Shown: positions 1 to 7,732 of the stretch, in pieces
Numbering within the stretch: position 1 is the stretch's first letter
How the letters are laid out: every line of letters starts with the position of its first letter
Assembly: GCA_019359285.1 (NCBI GenBank)
Contig: JAHHHQ010000042.1
Coordinates: 1-64,000 of the forward strand
Length of the DNA stretch: 64,000 nucleotides
Reading direction: 5' to 3'
Source of the DNA: Nodosilinea sp. WJT8-NPBG4
Lineage (GTDB): Bacteria > Cyanobacteriota > Cyanobacteriia > Phormidesmidales > Phormidesmidaceae
Program-made: the position numbers and the translations under genes
Notes under the pieces: model-generated
The model's database searches: none
What the model was told of the DNA's origin: nothing
The model's input: only the letters and a program-made list of their open reading frames with translations

Positions 1-58
1 CGAAGATAGTGAGGGGGTTGCCCCTTGTCAAAATAGCTCGATGCCAGGTCCTTACTCT

Positions 59-98
59 AACCCCTACCATCTCTCCTCGGAGCAATGGTAGGGGTTTT
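59..98 (+). terminator. Rho-independent terminator of an upstream gene
   Basis: A perfect 12-bp stem (AACCCCTACCAT at 59-70 with ATGGTAGGGGTT at 85-96) around a 14-nt loop is followed by a T-rich run. It would end transcription of a plus-strand gene that lies to the left of the window. Confidence 0.7.
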
Positions 99-150
99 GA
101 GTTGTTGATATGTCAAGTTTTCAGGGGCTATATCGAGGGTTGTTGCATTA

Positions 151-663
151 ATGAGTAAGCTCTTCTCCTTTGTTGTTGATCTGTCAGATCGCAATGCAAC
201 TCATGATCTCGGTTATAAACTAGGACAATGTTGTTCGCGAGGGACTATATTGCTGCTCTCTGGAGATTTAGGTAGTGGAAAGACAACGCTGGTACAAGGG
301 CTGGGAGCTGGCCTTGGAATTGTGGAGCCAATTAGTAGTCCTACGTTTACCCTTATCAATGAGTACTTGGAAGGGCGCATTCCTCTCTACCATGTAGACC
401 TGTATCGTTTGGAAATGAGTCAAGTAGATGCGCTGGAATTGGAGGAAGTTTATTGTGATGGAGGTGAAGCACTTTCTGGCGTGTTAGCGATTGAATGGGC
501 GGAGCGTATGCGTGAACCTCTTCAGTCGGCAATATCCTTTAGGCTTGAGCATAGTTCCACGGGTGGACGACAAGCTACGCTAATAGCTTCTGGGGATGTT
601 CAGGTGGCTTTATTGAAGAAGATAATTGGCGATGGCTTACTGGTTGATGAAGTCCGAACCTGA
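151..663 (+). CDS. tsaE: tRNA threonylcarbamoyladenosine biosynthesis ATPase TsaE
   Basis: TsaE is the P-loop ATPase that works with TsaB and TsaD to put the threonylcarbamoyl group on A37 of ANN-decoding tRNAs in the cytoplasm. The 170-residue protein has a Walker A motif GDLGSGKTT near residues 39-47, followed by SPTFTL and the HVDLYRL motif typical of the family. Length is normal for TsaE with a slightly long C-terminus. Its 3' end overlaps the next gene by about 30 bases, so the two are probably cotranscribed. Identification rests on these motifs and is firm. Confidence 0.93.
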   Translation: MSKLFSFVVDLSDRNATHDLGYKLGQCCSRGTILLLSGDLGSGKTTLVQGLGAGLGIVEPISSPTFTLINEYLEGRIPLYHVDLYRLEMSQVDALELEEVYCDGGEALSGVLAIEWAERMREPLQSAISFRLEHSSTGGRQATLIASGDVQVALLKKIIGDGLLVDEVRT

Positions 664-1090
664 TGTTTATAGCATTGAGGATTTGGAGCACGATCGCACC
701 GAAATTTGGGACGGGGTGCGCAATTATCAGGCTCGTAACTTCCTTAACAGTATGGCTTTGGGGGATATGGCTTTTTTCTATCATTCAAACATTAAGCCTC
801 CAGGCATTGTAGGCTTGATGAAAGTTGTAGAAACCAATGTAATTGATCCTAGCCAGTTTGATCCGGCGAGCAAGTATTATGATCCAAAGTCATCTAAGGA
901 TAAACCACGCTGGCATACTGTAAAAGTAGGTTATTTGGAGACATTTAAAACTGCTATTTCCTTAGAGGAACTTCGGAAGATATTTTCTCCTGAAGAGCTG
1001 TGGGTGGTGCGACCAGGAAATCGTTTGTCGGTGATGCCAGTCGGTGATGCAGTGGCTGAAAAATTGTTATATAAAATTCAATTTGCTTAG
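632..1090 (+). CDS. EVE domain-containing protein
   Basis: The 152-residue protein is a stand-alone EVE domain, related to the PUA fold and to thymocyte nuclear protein 1. These domains are thought to bind modified bases in nucleic acids. The N-terminus YWLMKSEPDVYSI and the segment WDGVRNYQARNF are family hallmarks, and the length is typical. I prefer the ATG at 632; an in-frame TTG at 626 is also possible. The gene starts inside tsaE, which suggests translational coupling with a tRNA-modification enzyme. The true ligand cannot be read from the sequence. Confidence 0.9.
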   Translation: MAYWLMKSEPDVYSIEDLEHDRTEIWDGVRNYQARNFLNSMALGDMAFFYHSNIKPPGIVGLMKVVETNVIDPSQFDPASKYYDPKSSKDKPRWHTVKVGYLETFKTAISLEELRKIFSPEELWVVRPGNRLSVMPVGDAVAEKLLYKIQFA

Positions 1091-1129
1091 TTGTCTAAAA
1101 CAGCTGCGGTCTATTTAAGGTTTTTAAGT

Positions 1130-1537
1130 ATGCATCTTCCCGAAGACCCGGAACCGCCTGTGCAGATTAATATCGTGCCGATGATTGATGTAGTCTTCGC
1201 GGTGCTGGCGTTTTTTATTCTCTCTAGCTTATTTTTGAGCCGAAATGAGGGGTTGCCGGTGGTGCTACCAGGGGCAGAAACAGCGGAGACTCAAGATCAG
1301 CGCCAGGTTGTGGTGTCTTTGAATGCGGCTGGTGAGCTGTTTGTAGGCGAACGTGCAGTAACAGATGAGCAGCTTTTGGAGGCAGTTCAAACCTTGGGTA
1401 CGCTGACAGATGGTGGCCTTGTGATAATTCGAGCAGACCAGTCAGTCAGTCATGGGCAGGTTGTGGCGGTTATGGATCAGCTACGGACTTTACCTGGAGT
1501 GCAGTTAGCGATCGCAACTGAAGGTAATCAACCCTAG
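1130..1537 (+). CDS. ExbD/TolR family biopolymer transport protein
   Basis: ExbD/TolR proteins form the proton-driven motor of TonB- or Tol-type systems with ExbB/TolQ. The 135-residue protein has a short cytoplasmic N-terminus (PVQINIVPMIDVVF, with the conserved membrane Asp), one transmembrane helix near residues 17-37 and a periplasmic domain. I chose the ATG at 1130 because AAGG lies 9 bases upstream; an in-frame TTG at 1091 directly abuts the previous stop codon. No ExbB partner is present in the window, so the partner must be elsewhere. Confidence 0.88.
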   Translation: MHLPEDPEPPVQINIVPMIDVVFAVLAFFILSSLFLSRNEGLPVVLPGAETAETQDQRQVVVSLNAAGELFVGERAVTDEQLLEAVQTLGTLTDGGLVIIRADQSVSHGQVVAVMDQLRTLPGVQLAIATEGNQP

Positions 1538-1678
1538 GGGCCCAAAAGTAACACAGCAATAGTTAACTCTCTTGGCACCGTGTTGTAAAACATCTAAATT
1601 CAATAATTTGTGGATCGCAGTAAGCACCAAGCTTAAAATGATAGCTAGAAGGAGGAAGTAAGTTTCGGGCTTTGAATT

Positions 1679-1969
1679 ATGGTGCTACAACTCATGGCTC
1701 TGCCAGTGTGGTTGGTATCGCTAGTGCAGCCTGTGCTAGTGCCTTTCTGCTTTGTTGTGGCTTGGTCAATGGTGGGGCTCATCCTTTGGAATTTGGTGTT
1801 AACTGTACGAGATGGGGTAGGCCGAGCGGCAGTGATGCACAAAATTCCCTGTGCGGAGTGCCGCTACTTCACCAACGACCATCGCCTGAAGTGCCCTATA
1901 CATCCTAAGATTGCGCTGACAGAGTCTGCCATTGACTGCCCTGACTTTGAGGATTCAAGGTTGGGGTAG
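1679..1969 (+). CDS. Small membrane protein with a four-cysteine C-terminal motif
   Basis: I do not recognise a named family. The 96-residue protein has two hydrophobic N-terminal stretches (about residues 5-42), then a soluble tail with CAEC, KCPIHP and DCPDF, which look like a small metal-binding or redox knuckle of four cysteines plus a histidine. An in-frame TGA just upstream fixes the start at 1679; a GGAGG lies about 24 bases upstream, which is far. It resembles short conserved proteins of cyanobacteria from memory. Function is unknown. Confidence 0.75.
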   Translation: MVLQLMALPVWLVSLVQPVLVPFCFVVAWSMVGLILWNLVLTVRDGVGRAAVMHKIPCAECRYFTNDHRLKCPIHPKIALTESAIDCPDFEDSRLG

Positions 1970-1991
1970 AACCCATGAAGCTCAATAAAAA

Positions 1992-2029
1992 GCCAGCCCA
2001 GCCGGCGAGTAACCGAGTCTAGGGCTGGC
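1992..2029 (+). terminator. Hairpin downstream of the Cys-rich membrane protein
   Basis: GCCAGCCC (1992-1999) pairs with GGGCTGGC (2022-2029). It sits 22 bases after the plus-strand stop codon. There is no T tract, so its role as a terminator is tentative. Confidence 0.4.
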
Positions 2030-2129
2030 GGAGGTGAATAGATATGGCTATCCTGTAGTATGCCCGGAAGGTTAGCTGTTCTCCGGTTAATCAGCCTGTT
2101 GAAAAAGAATGACTGGGTTTTCTTTAAGA

Positions 2130-3623
2130 TTACCCTTGGGCTGTCGGTGTGATTCGAGCAATTGCCTCTTTGATAAACGCTCTCATGACCGCATCGCGCT
2201 GGTTGAGGCGAAACTGCTGCTCGACAACCGCACCCATTCCGTCGTCTCCCCAGCTTTGATTGTGGCGGAAATACTCCACAAAACTTTTGCCGGCAATGCG
2301 GGTTAGGTAGGCACCGCTGGCTCCTTTGAGCGCGCGCCCGGCGATCACGGTAGCTAAATTGGTTTGCAATCCTAGAGCCAGCAGGTCTACAGTACCTTTA
2401 ACCAACCCTAGACCGGTAAGTGTTTTGGCGACTGACAGAGCTAGAGCTTTGCCTTCTTCTAGGCTGACCTCACAGCCATAGATTTGACTTAGTTCAACAA
2501 CCATTTGGGCGTTGATGGCGGCTGTAGCTAAGAAATCAAGGCCAGGCAGAGGGGTAACCGCGATCGCCCCAGCCCCAAGCCACTGGTAACGGTCAATGAT
2601 TGTCTCTGCTTGAATCTGCCGTTGGTTATCAATCATCTGCCGAGCCGTTTCTCCAAGCTGCTGGGTTTGTAGCAACAGATTGTCAGCGATCAGTGTTTCG
2701 CCTTCTTGACGGAGTAGGTCGGCGAGGCGTGCCTGTAAAGGTGAGAGGTTAGGCTGCATTTGCAGCCAGCCACCGCCTACCTGAGGCAAAGGCTGAGGTA
2801 ATGCCGCTACGGCAATGACATCATCGGGGTTGAGGGGTGGCGCAACACGCGATCGCAGACGATCTAGCAATGACTCTAAGTCGGCTTCAACGTAGCGATC
2901 GGCCTTATTGAGCACTACCAATACCCGCTTACCTATGTCCATCAGCGTTTTCAAGACGGTATATTCTGCCTGCCGCAGGTCGTCATCGAGAACAAATATG
3001 ACCAAGTCGGCTTTGGCCGCAGTTTTGCGAGCTTCTGCTTCCCGCTCTGTACCGGCGATGCCGACCTCTGCAATACCGGGCGTATCAATAATTTGAATGT
3101 TTCTAGGACTGTTGGGTATAGTCCAAGCATAGGCGTGCTGAACTTGTGTTGTGCCCATAGCGGCGCCCACCTCACCAACGGATTGCCCTAAAAGCCCATT
3201 GATTAGCGCTGTTTTCCCTGCTGACCCCACGCCAAAGACGGCAATGGTTAGAGCACGGGTGTTTAGATCGGATCGTAGATTCAACGCTTTTTGCTGTAGC
3301 GCTTGGCGGGCTACCTGGTCTTGAATTTGGTCGACCTGGCGCTGCACCGCAAGTAGATTGATCGTTGCTGCCTCTTCAGCATGGCGAGGGGCTTGAAGAT
3401 GGCGACGGCGGCGAGGACGTAAAAAAGGCCATAACCGATAGATAGCAGCCCCCAGCGATGCTAAGCCAAAGATTGCAATTACGCCCAGCGTTACCCGAGC
3501 CAGCAGGGGTGACACCAGTGCCAACAAGGTGTAAAGGCGCAGCAAGGAGTCGGCTAACAACAGCAATGCGCCTAAGCCAACCAGTAGCCCTAGCGGAAAA
3601 AGTACCCATTGCCACCGTTCCAT
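2130..3623 (-). CDS. Membrane-associated Era-like GTPase with DUF697 domain
   Basis: The 497-residue protein has two N-terminal transmembrane helices (about residues 5-30 and 40-65), an Arg-rich stretch, a TRAFAC-class G domain and a hydrophobic C-terminal DUF697-type region (about 330-480). The G domain shows the P-loop GVGSAGKT, the G3 box DTPG and the G4 box NKAD. Such proteins are common in cyanobacteria and probably act at the membrane, but the cellular role is not established. It is the only minus-strand gene in its immediate stretch and ends facing the Cys-rich protein. Confidence 0.85.
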   Translation of the reverse strand: MERWQWVLFPLGLLVGLGALLLLADSLLRLYTLLALVSPLLARVTLGVIAIFGLASLGAAIYRLWPFLRPRRRRHLQAPRHAEEAATINLLAVQRQVDQIQDQVARQALQQKALNLRSDLNTRALTIAVFGVGSAGKTALINGLLGQSVGEVGAAMGTTQVQHAYAWTIPNSPRNIQIIDTPGIAEVGIAGTEREAEARKTAAKADLVIFVLDDDLRQAEYTVLKTLMDIGKRVLVVLNKADRYVEADLESLLDRLRSRVAPPLNPDDVIAVAALPQPLPQVGGGWLQMQPNLSPLQARLADLLRQEGETLIADNLLLQTQQLGETARQMIDNQRQIQAETIIDRYQWLGAGAIAVTPLPGLDFLATAAINAQMVVELSQIYGCEVSLEEGKALALSVAKTLTGLGLVKGTVDLLALGLQTNLATVIAGRALKGASGAYLTRIAGKSFVEYFRHNQSWGDDGMGAVVEQQFRLNQRDAVMRAFIKEAIARITPTAQG

Positions 3624-3690
3624 AACTATCTTGTTCCACCAACGGCAGTGGATGAAGAATAGCGTAAAACCACGGTTTAAAGCTTCTTAT

Positions 3691-3719
3691 GGTAAGGCCA
3701 TTAAAATAACGGCCTTACC
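3691..3719 (-). terminator. Terminator hairpin after the first RRM gene
   Basis: GGTAAGGCC (3691-3699) and GGCCTTACC (3711-3719) form a 9-bp stem with an 11-nt AT-rich loop, 65 bases after the stop codon of the RRM gene on the minus strand. There is no long T tract. Confidence 0.55.
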
Positions 3720-3783
3720 GTGCAATTGATACAACTCTGCACAGAACTACCTCAACCATAGATTGAGGTTTGAAAATATTGGT

Positions 3784-4086
3784 TTAGAGAGGCTTGTGGG
3801 AGAACCGATCGCTGCGATTGGGGCGATTGTCACCGCCATTGTCAGTGCGGGGACGGGCCTTGTTAACGCGTAACTCGCGACCTAGCCACTCGGCTCCATC
3901 TAGCTCGGAGATAGCTTGGTCTTCTTTGGCCTCGTCAGCCATATCGACAAATGCAAAGCCACGCTTGCGACCGGTTTCGCGATCGATAGGTAGGCTAATA
4001 CGGGTGACCTCACCATATTCGGCGAAAATACTTTTGATGTCGTCCTCAGAAGCCTGAAAGGACAAGTTCCCAATGTAGATAGTCAC
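3784..4086 (-). CDS. RNA-binding protein with single RRM domain
   Basis: A 100-residue protein made of one RNA recognition motif, of the short cyanobacterial Rbp type. RNP2 reads IYIGNLSF near the N-terminus and RNP1 reads RKRGFAFVDM at about residues 41-50, followed by a short basic tail rich in Asn, Arg and Asp. Members bind single-stranded RNA, and several are cold-induced or help mRNA localisation. The start is a GTG at 4086. A second RRM gene lies at 41655-42107. The target RNAs are unknown. Confidence 0.92.
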   Translation of the reverse strand: MTIYIGNLSFQASEDDIKSIFAEYGEVTRISLPIDRETGRKRGFAFVDMADEAKEDQAISELDGAEWLGRELRVNKARPRTDNGGDNRPNRSDRFSHKPL

Positions 4087-4244
4087 GAGTCTCTCCGAAC
4101 CAAAATGCCAAGGGTTAGGTATTGCACCAGCAGGCTAGGAAGCCAAAAGCTTTATCCTGGGGCTCTTAGGGGCAATATTTGCTGCCATGATAGCCGATCA
4201 GTTTTTTGATAGCAGTAGCCCACCTCACACCTGGACGGTTTCTT

Positions 4245-4291
4245 ACAACTCGACCCTAGAGCAGTAAAAAGCTGCTCTAGGGTCGAGTTGT
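4245..4291. terminator. Perfect 20-bp hairpin between RRM gene and GT25-like gene
   Basis: Positions 4245-4264 and 4272-4291 are exact reverse complements (arms of 20 bases starting ACAACTCGACC) around a 7-nt loop TAAAAAG. It lies 124 bases downstream of the GT25-like gene on the minus strand. Neither side has a U tract, but strong hairpins without U tracts are common terminators in cyanobacteria. The stretch from 4087 to 4414 holds no gene and otherwise contains only the RRM gene's leader. Confidence 0.55.
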
Positions 4292-4414
4292 ACGGCCTTA
4301 CGGAAATCACTATCGTTTGTCTACATCTGACTCACAACCTGCAGGATGCTGAACACGATTCAATACTTACAGGGCGAGTAAACAGCACTATGGCAGACAG
4401 GGCTTGGCAAAGCT

Positions 4415-5203
4415 TCAACCAACCTGCTGGTCGCCAGGCGTTAAGCTGTGGCGAACAAAGTCGGCTGTTTCTAAGCAAAAATTCTTGGTTCCTCGAACAA
4501 CATGCAAAGCTGAAGAGACGCCAGGAATGCGGTCTAATCTGCCTGGGTTGAGGTTGCTTACACTGCTTAAAGGCCAACCCAAATTGGGTGTAGCAGCTAG
4601 GGTAACTAGGTCTGGGTTGCGGTAGCGAATTTCATTCATGTATCCATCAAAATACATGGGGCCACAGTCTGGGTGATCCACGGGGCGATCGAAGGATGCT
4701 TCCATGAACTCAACAAGTTTGGGAATGGCCCGACCTTGGCAAGTCCAAAAATGGGTTTCACGAATGTTTTGGCGAACCCTAATTTGGGAGAAAAAGCGAT
4801 CGGACGTAGGGCTGAGGATTGTCTTTTTACCGTCGGCCATATCGTTCGAGTAAGGCTGACAGCCAAAGTAAGCAAAATCCCAGCGGCGATCGATGAGTTC
4901 ATCTAAGATCGCTGACTCTTGGCGGATCAAGCGTTGGCTAAGTACGCAGTCTTCTTGAAATAGCAAGAGACGTTCAACGTTGTCATCAGCAGCTTTGCGA
5001 AGCAGCTTATAGTTGCTCATGACGCAGCCTCTTACACTAGCCTTGGGAAATTGCCCCGCGTCATCGAATTTTAAGCCCTGAAACCATTGCACTTTGTCTT
5101 CTATACCCAAGCGCCTAACTTGGCGTTGAATACTTCTAAACCGTCGTTTCCGCTCTGGCAGATAAACGATCGCAATGCGGTCAAAATAATCTGTGAATTT
5201 CAT
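4415..5203 (-). CDS. Putative glycosyltransferase, family 25-like
   Basis: The N-terminus (DRIAIVYLPERKRRFRSIQ) and the order of motifs resemble family 25 glycosyltransferases (LPS galactosyltransferase type): a loop with GCVMSNYKLL, then LLLFQEDC at about residues 88-95, where the family has an acidic ED(D) metal site. The protein is about 262 residues from the ATG at 5203; an in-frame GTG at 5227 adds eight residues. No sugar-pathway neighbours help assign a substrate. The assignment is by resemblance only; a hypothetical protein of unknown role remains possible. Confidence 0.6.
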   Translation of the reverse strand: MKFTDYFDRIAIVYLPERKRRFRSIQRQVRRLGIEDKVQWFQGLKFDDAGQFPKASVRGCVMSNYKLLRKAADDNVERLLLFQEDCVLSQRLIRQESAILDELIDRRWDFAYFGCQPYSNDMADGKKTILSPTSDRFFSQIRVRQNIRETHFWTCQGRAIPKLVEFMEASFDRPVDHPDCGPMYFDGYMNEIRYRNPDLVTLAATPNLGWPLSSVSNLNPGRLDRIPGVSSALHVVRGTKNFCLETADFVRHSLTPGDQQVG

Positions 5204-5960
5204 GGGCTTATTCCAATGAGACAACACAAATAGACAGCGATGACACTTCTGAAGTAATCATCCAGGTTTCATCAAAAGCAGGGATTTTTAAAGCGGTGTG
5301 CTCACTCTTAAAACCATGAGTATATTCATCAAGCCGACGAACAGCATAGTTGAACTAATGCTACCGCCAAAATTGAGAGGAGTTACCTACCTTTGGGATG
5401 AAACCTTAGGTTCCTTGAAACGATCTTTTGGACCTTTCTAAATATATTTTCTCAACCTAAAGTTTGCCTAGAAAAAACTAAGCATGGCTGACCAATTAAG
5501 AGAATCGGCACCTGAAAAAGTTTTAAGTAACTGAAAAAATCACAGAAGCTTAGGGTGCTGACATAGAATCAGAAAGAAGTAAATCGTTCAGAACAGCAAC
5601 GACTGATAACTAACAACTTGCTACTGAAACGACCACAAATAGAAAACTCTCACATCTAAAAAACGTAGACAAGTAGTGCTTTGGTTGGCCAGTGCTTAGA
5701 TGCAATAGCGAATCTAGAACCCGGCGGGCTTGTGCCGATGTCTAGTTGGTTTATTGTGTTTTAGCACAGAGAATATGGCTTATTAAGTATTTTTAGGCAC
5801 AGGAGTCGCTCGAAATGTCAGTGATATTACTGGTTTCGGGGTAAATCACTGCTTGGTGGCGTATCGCGTGTGTGCTTAAGGTTAAGACGGGCTTAGGAAT
5901 GGTTTGTTCCGCTCAATGTAGGTTTGTGGTCGATACATTAATAGATACAGATAACAATAA
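5204..5960. other. Long gene-free stretch
   Basis: About 760 bases of AT-richer DNA with no credible reading frame on either strand and no tRNA-like cloverleaf that I could find. The part at 5713-5744 has CTAG ends and GC-rich inner arms that could fold, but I cannot name an RNA. It carries the likely promoter of the GT25-like gene at its left end and the downstream region of pepA at its right end. Confidence 0.5.
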
Positions 5961-6006
5961 CCCCGCGACCTTGGTGATAAGAGCAAGCCTCATCAAGGTC
6001 GCGGGG
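5961..6006 (-). terminator. Terminator of pepA
   Basis: A 16-bp stem with one G-T type mismatch (CCCCGCGACCTTGGTG at 5961-5976 against CATCAAGGTCGCGGGG at 5991-6006) lies 27 bases after the pepA stop codon on the minus strand. It is followed on that strand by TTATTGTTAT. Confidence 0.75.
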
Positions 6007-6032
6007 CTACCGCCTAACGCAGTTAAAGTTGC

Positions 6033-7526
6033 CTAGGCCTCTTGTCTAAGTATCCAGTGGACCAGAGTGCGTACCCCAAATCCCGTGCCGCCGGGATTGT
6101 TATAACCGCTTTCTTTCTCAGTCCATACGGGGCCGGCTACGTCGAGGTGAACCCAAGGAGTGGAGGTGACAAACTGCTTGAGGAAGAGGGCGGCTGTGAT
6201 CGATCCACCGGGGCGAGGACCGGTGTTTTTCATGTCGGCCACAATAGACTTGAGCCCGTCGAAGTATTTTTCTTCCATGGGTAGACGCCAGAACTTTTCG
6301 CCAGCGGCTTCGGCGGCAGCGGCGATCGCTTCCGCCAGCTCCTCGTTTTCGCTGAATAGTCCCGCAATATCGTCGCCTAGGGCAATGATGCAGGCTCCAG
6401 TGAGGGTGGCCAGGTCAACGATCGCATCAACGCCCAGCTTTTCGGCAAACACCAGAGCATCGGCCAGGGTGAGGCGGCCCTCAGCGTCGGTGTTGTTGAC
6501 TTCAATGGTTTTGCCGTTAGAGGCGGTGAGAATGTCGCCGGGGCGCATGGCTCGACCACTGATCATATTTTCGGCGGCGGCGCTGATGAAGTGAACTTCG
6601 GTATTAGGCTTGAGCTGAGCGATCGCCTTGGCGGCTCCGAGCATAGCAGCAGCGCCGCCCATGTCAATTTTCATCATTTCGATGCCGCTGCCCGCACCTT
6701 TGATGTTGAGACCGCCAGAGTCAAAGGTGAGGCCCTTACCGATAATGGCCAGCTTGCGAGCGGGTGTACCAGCAGGCTTGTAGGTGAGGTGAATAAATTT
6801 GGCTGGTAGGTCGGAGGCTTTGGCTACTCCCAGATAGGCACCCATACCCAGCGCTTCGCAGTCGGCTTGCTCTAGAATTTCTAGCTCTAGGCCATGGGCT
6901 GTAGCGATGTCTTGGGCGGTTTGGGCCAGGGCCTCTGGGGTGACAATATTAGCCGGGGCCGACACCAGTTCACGGGCCAAAATAACGCCATCGCAGATCG
7001 CTTGGGCGGTTTGAAGACTGCTTTCTTGCCCGGCTAAGTCGAGCAGGTGAACCTGTTCGACAGGGGCTTTGCCGTTCTTTTTACCGTTTTTGTCCTCCGA
7101 CTTGAAGCGGTTGTCTTGGTGAAGGGCTAGGCTGACGCCTTCGGCTAGGGCCTGGGTGGTGAGGGCCGGGTCGTTCTGCACCACGGGCATGCTCAGGCCG
7201 AGGGAGGCTGATTTTTCTTTTTTGGCGAGGCGGGCGGCGGCAGCGGCGGCGCGGCGCAACGTGTCGGCAGTAATGGCACTGCTAGCCCCCAGACCAACCA
7301 GCCCTAGCTTGCGGAAATTAGCCCCACTGCCTACGCGGGTGATGGCGGTGGCCCCGTCTTTGCCGGTGAATTCAACATCGTCGATCAGGTCTTGCAGCAG
7401 GCCAGAGACGCGGCTATTGAGCTCGGTCAGGGTGCCGGTAAGGGGCAAGGCGTCTTCGCTGAGGCCAATGATGAGGGCGTCGCCAGACCAGTCTAGAAGG
7501 GGGGTGTTAGAGGCGTGAAATTCCAT
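6033..7526 (-). CDS. pepA: Leucyl aminopeptidase (M17)
   Basis: Cytosolic two-metal aminopeptidase that removes N-terminal residues from peptides in protein turnover. The 497-residue length fits the M17 family. The signature [14 protein letters not shown] is present at about residues 343-356, and the metal and substrate residues appear in [11 protein letters not shown] and [11 protein letters not shown]. The ATG at 7526 is the only sensible start. The gene is alone on its strand, divergent from the lytic transglycosylase, with a strong terminator after it. Confidence 0.95.
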   Translation of the reverse strand: MEFHASNTPLLDWSGDALIIGLSEDALPLTGTLTELNSRVSGLLQDLIDDVEFTGKDGATAITRVGSGANFRKLGLVGLGASSAITADTLRRAAAAAARLAKKEKSASLGLSMPVVQNDPALTTQALAEGVSLALHQDNRFKSEDKNGKKNGKAPVEQVHLLDLAGQESSLQTAQAICDGVILARELVSAPANIVTPEALAQTAQDIATAHGLELEILEQADCEALGMGAYLGVAKASDLPAKFIHLTYKPAGTPARKLAIIGKGLTFDSGGLNIKGAGSGIEMMKIDMGGAAAMLGAAKAIAQLKPNTEVHFISAAAENMISGRAMRPGDILTASNGKTIEVNNTDAEGRLTLADALVFAEKLGVDAIVDLATLTGACIIALGDDIAGLFSENEELAEAIAAAAEAAGEKFWRLPMEEKYFDGLKSIVADMKNTGPRPGGSITAALFLKQFVTSTPWVHLDVAGPVWTEKESGYNNPGGTGFGVRTLVHWILRQEA

Positions 7527-7732
7527 TCAACCTTGGGGCTAGTATGCTCTGTTTACTATAAACCTTAGGCAGCCTCTGGCGGGGATGGGGCGGGTGAAGT
7601 CATCGATCCTGGATTGGCTAGGTAAGATATAACGGCATGGGTCAGCCGGGGAGAGATTTTACTTCGGCTTTCCCGCTGCGCCACGGGCTTACTTGTCGAC
7701 TACAACCCTTATCTAGAGTGCATGGGCGTGCC

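Noticed and set aside
5204..5960. tRNA or other structured RNA gene
   Set aside because: I found no cloverleaf or T-loop motif and no known RNA signature, so I report only a gene-free stretch.
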